A DNA stretch of 64,000 nucleotides from Erythrobacteraceae bacterium Alg239-R51 (GTDB lineage Bacteria; Pseudomonadota; Alphaproteobacteria; Sphingomonadales; Sphingomonadaceae). Shown one piece after another: positions 56,011 through 64,000 of the stretch. The number at the start of each line of letters is the position of its first letter. Positions within the stretch are counted from its first letter, which is position 1. The position numbers and the translations under genes were made by a program. The notes beneath the pieces were generated by a model that was given only the letters and a program-made list of their open reading frames with translations, made no database searches and was not told where the DNA came from. Where the stretch lies: NCBI GenBank assembly GCA_947331495.1, contig CAMZOI010000001.1, positions 310,001 to 374,000 on the forward strand, written 5' to 3'.

Positions 56011-56526
56011 CTATGCGGCTTCCTTGGCACCGTAGGCACCAAAGACGCGCGCGAGCTTGGCAGCGGGTTCGTTGACGACCCGGGCGATCTTTGTCGCCGG
56101 GGCATTGACGAGGCCCACGATTGTCCCGCGAAGTTCGTCGAGGCTGGGCATCGAGGCCAGTGACCTCACGCCTGCTTCATCGAGCTTCTGCGCGCCCATC
56201 GAACCGCCGACGATTTCAAGCTTGTCGGTGGTCTTGGCGAACTCGACCACGGCCTTGGCCGCGGCGACCGGATCCTCGGAATAACCGAGGGCGGTCGGAC
56301 CGGTCAGGTATTCATCGATACCTTCATAGTCCGTGTCCTTGAGGGCGAGCTTGGCGAGACGGTTCTTCGCAACCTTGTAGGACGCACCGGCTTCACGCAT
56401 CTTCGTACGCAACGCGGTCGACTGGTCGACCGTGAGGCCAAGGTTGCGAGTGACAACTACGACACCGCTTTCCTTGAAGACATCGCTGAGCTGGGCGACC
56501 GCATCGGCTTTTTGCGAACGATCCAT
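56011..56526 (-). CDS. rplJ: Ribosomal protein L10
   Basis: L10 anchors L7/L12 dimers to the ribosome and represses its own operon by binding its leader. The 171-residue protein has the MDRSQKADAVAQL start and the C-terminal helix for L7/L12 (VNEPAAKLARVFGAYG). The ATG at 56526 is preceded by AAGGAG. It is separated from rpoBC and faces away from it. Confidence 0.97.
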   Translation of the reverse strand: MDRSQKADAVAQLSDVFKESGVVVVTRNLGLTVDQSTALRTKMREAGASYKVAKNRLAKLALKDTDYEGIDEYLTGPTALGYSEDPVAAAKAVVEFAKTTDKLEIVGGSMGAQKLDEAGVRSLASMPSLDELRGTIVGLVNAPATKIARVVNEPAAKLARVFGAYGAKEAA

Positions 56527-56696
56527 GCCATACTCCTTCACTAATGATCGCCCGTGCGAACGGACGACCGGCTGCATTTGTCCGCTCCGGAAAACCGGGG
56601 CGGGCGAGTCCGTTGAGGGGGAAGGAGTGCGCCTGATGACGCGAAACGACGGGGCCAGGCACCGCCGGAAATCTCGTATCCCCGTCTAGGCTGGAA
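56527..56696 (-). promoter_or_regulatory. rplJL leader, possible L10-binding region
   Basis: About 164 untranslated bases separate the predicted start from rplJ. A GC-rich stem-forming part (CCGGTTTTCCGG) is visible. An L10 leader is expected from known biology but its specific kink-turn motif was not resolved here. Confidence 0.4.
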
Positions 56697-56725
56697 ATTA
56701 AGAAGGCCAGATTGCCTTCACCAAC
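56697..56725 (-). promoter_or_regulatory. rplJL promoter
   Basis: On the minus strand TTGGTG (56725-56720), 17 bases, TTTAAT (56702-56697). It lies just downstream of the lipoprotein terminator and predicts a start near 56690. Confidence 0.6.
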
Positions 56726-56757
56726 TGTCTCGGACGGATGAACGGCAGAACGATAAA

Positions 56758-56782
56758 GGCCCGCCGTTCGGTGGCGGGCCTC
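56758..56782 (-). terminator. Terminator of the small lipoprotein gene
   Basis: On the minus strand AGGCCCGCC, 7-base loop, GGCGGGCCT, then TTAT. It isolates the lipoprotein gene from rplJL. Confidence 0.85.
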
Positions 56783-56829
56783 TAAAGAGTCTGCACTGCG
56801 AGTCAAGTTAAAGCTCGCATAGCGCGCGT

Positions 56830-57099
56830 TTAGTATTCGGTCGCGTCGCTGTCGCCAGACTCGACTTCCATGACCGTATCGTCAATGACAACGGGCTCGA
56901 CCGGCTCGTCTCCGGGGACGACATCGTTCTGCAACGGGCCGTCTTCGCCCGGCTGGTAATCGGCATCGCCGGGTTCACCCGTTCCGGCGCTTACCGCGTC
57001 GGGTGCAAGGTCGGCGGTATCGCTACCGTCGATCGGTTCGCTGCAGGCGCCGAGTGAAAAGATGAAAGGGATGGCGGCCAAAAGGGCGGTCTTTTTCAC
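56830..57099 (-). CDS. Small acidic lipoprotein with general-stress promoter
   Basis: This is an 89-residue lipoprotein. The signal peptide ends in a lipobox (SLGAC, lipidated Cys19). The mature region is acidic and Pro/Gly-rich ([22 protein letters not shown]), probably disordered, with no repeats of note. A GTG start at 57099 is set by an excellent AGGAGAAC ribosome site. The longer frame to 57309 is not supported. An exact EcfG-type promoter lies upstream. It has no sequence similarity to the other small lipoprotein at 37314 apart from the signal peptide. Confidence 0.82.
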   Translation of the reverse strand: MKKTALLAAIPFIFSLGACSEPIDGSDTADLAPDAVSAGTGEPGDADYQPGEDGPLQNDVVPGDEPVEPVVIDDTVMEVESGDSDATEY

Positions 57100-57128
57100 A
57101 GTAGTTCTCCTGGGATACACTGCCTTAA

Positions 57129-57153
57129 AACGGCCACAATTGCCAAGGGTTCC
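57129..57153 (-). promoter_or_regulatory. Sigma-EcfG (general stress response) promoter
   Basis: On the minus strand GGAAC, 16 bases, CGTT, an exact match. It predicts a start near 57121 and a leader of about 20 bases to the GTG at 57099. Confidence 0.75.
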
Positions 57154-57205
57154 CGACCCATGGCAGAATGTGACCTCGAGACTCGCGGCAACCGCTTCGC
57201 CCCGG

Positions 57206-57234
57206 TTGACCGCCCCGGCCGAGCTCTCTATATG
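57206..57234 (+). promoter_or_regulatory. Strong rpoBC promoter
   Basis: TTGACC (57206-57211), 17 bases, TATATG (57229-57234). This near-consensus housekeeping promoter starts about 225 bases before rpoB and explains how rpoBC is transcribed without rplJL. Confidence 0.75.
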
Positions 57235-57240
57235 CTTCCC

Positions 57241-57465
57241 GACCGCACGCTTCGAGCGAGTCCGATTCATGCGCGGGAATCGGACACAGGATGGAAGCGG
57301 CGTTTTCATAATCGCGACGCTAGAGAAGCTGCAGCAGGCAACCGGAACCGGTTTGCGGATCGCTGCGGCCTTTTCGCGTCCCGGCTAACTCTGACGCGAC
57401 CGAGACATGAATTTCCGGGCCCCGTTCGGGGTGCCGGCATTTACGAGAAGAGGCACGCACCCCTT
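57241..57465 (+). other. Long rpoB leader
   Basis: About 225 untranslated bases precede rpoB. They hold a dyad AACCGG-AA-CCGGTT (57340-57353) and a small CCCC-GTTC-GGGG hairpin just before the gene. No small coding frame with a ribosome site is evident, although the rpoB frame itself is open through it. Confidence 0.5.

Positions 57466-64000
<6,535 letters not shown>

Overview
The window is about 64 kb of GC-rich alphaproteobacterial chromosome. The gene content points to Sphingomonadales, most likely an Erythrobacteraceae member. Supporting evidence is a CtrA cell-cycle regulator with TTAA-type boxes in its own promoter, sigma-EcfG (general stress) promoter sequences, the DUF4167 gene behind prmC, a bacterial Cdc48/VCP-type ATPase, and many GTG or TTG starts in overlapping operons. 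I assign the taxon by inference. I see no rRNA, tRNA, CRISPR array, insertion sequence or prophage.

Layout. 1-9 kb: mutS (cut by the left edge, minus strand), maeB with an overlapping membrane hydrolase gene, a stress-promoter membrane protein, an SDR, an aldehyde dehydrogenase and trmB. 9-14 kb: a SAM methyltransferase, ctrA, rpoN and lptB. 14-25 kb: pmbA-mscS, ppa, the overlapping hisS-prfA-prmC operon, a DUF4167 protein, lnt and metK. 24.5-29.5 kb: a minus-strand acyl-CoA operon (class I CoA-transferase subunits split by a lipoprotein phosphatase gene, a flavin oxidoreductase, a CaiB-type CoA transferase). Upstream of it lie an AT-rich control region and a probable small RNA. 29.5-39 kb: cdc48, a second mscS, a CHASE3 histidine kinase, polA, a small lipoprotein, a beta-lactamase-like protein and a host-attachment protein. 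39-49 kb: a phosphotransferase-DUF6285 fusion with an acyl-CoA dehydrogenase, a DUF305-beta-propeller protein, two transglutaminases, an N-formylglutamate amidohydrolase and a PCMT-erythromycin esterase fusion. 49-56 kb: groESL with CIRCE, a third mscS, a MATE exporter and a three-gene membrane-stress operon. 55.5-64 kb: rplJ-rplL on the minus strand, a stress-promoter lipoprotein and rpoB-rpoC (cut by the right edge) on the plus strand.

Most of the window is core housekeeping. The most unusual points are: (1) hisS, whose anticodon-binding domain is encoded by an abruptly AT-rich segment with a divergent protein sequence; (2) a compact terminator-bearing RNA resembling the suhB/MmgR sRNA class between scoA and cdc48; (3) two exact GGAAC-N16-CGTT promoters plus two near matches upstream of small envelope-protein genes, suggesting a dispersed general-stress module; (4) separation of rplJL from rpoBC onto opposite strands, with rpoBC carrying its own strong promoter; (5) enzyme-family members with altered catalytic motifs, namely a beta-lactamase-like protein with SCN in place of SDN and a transglutaminase with Ser where the catalytic His is expected.
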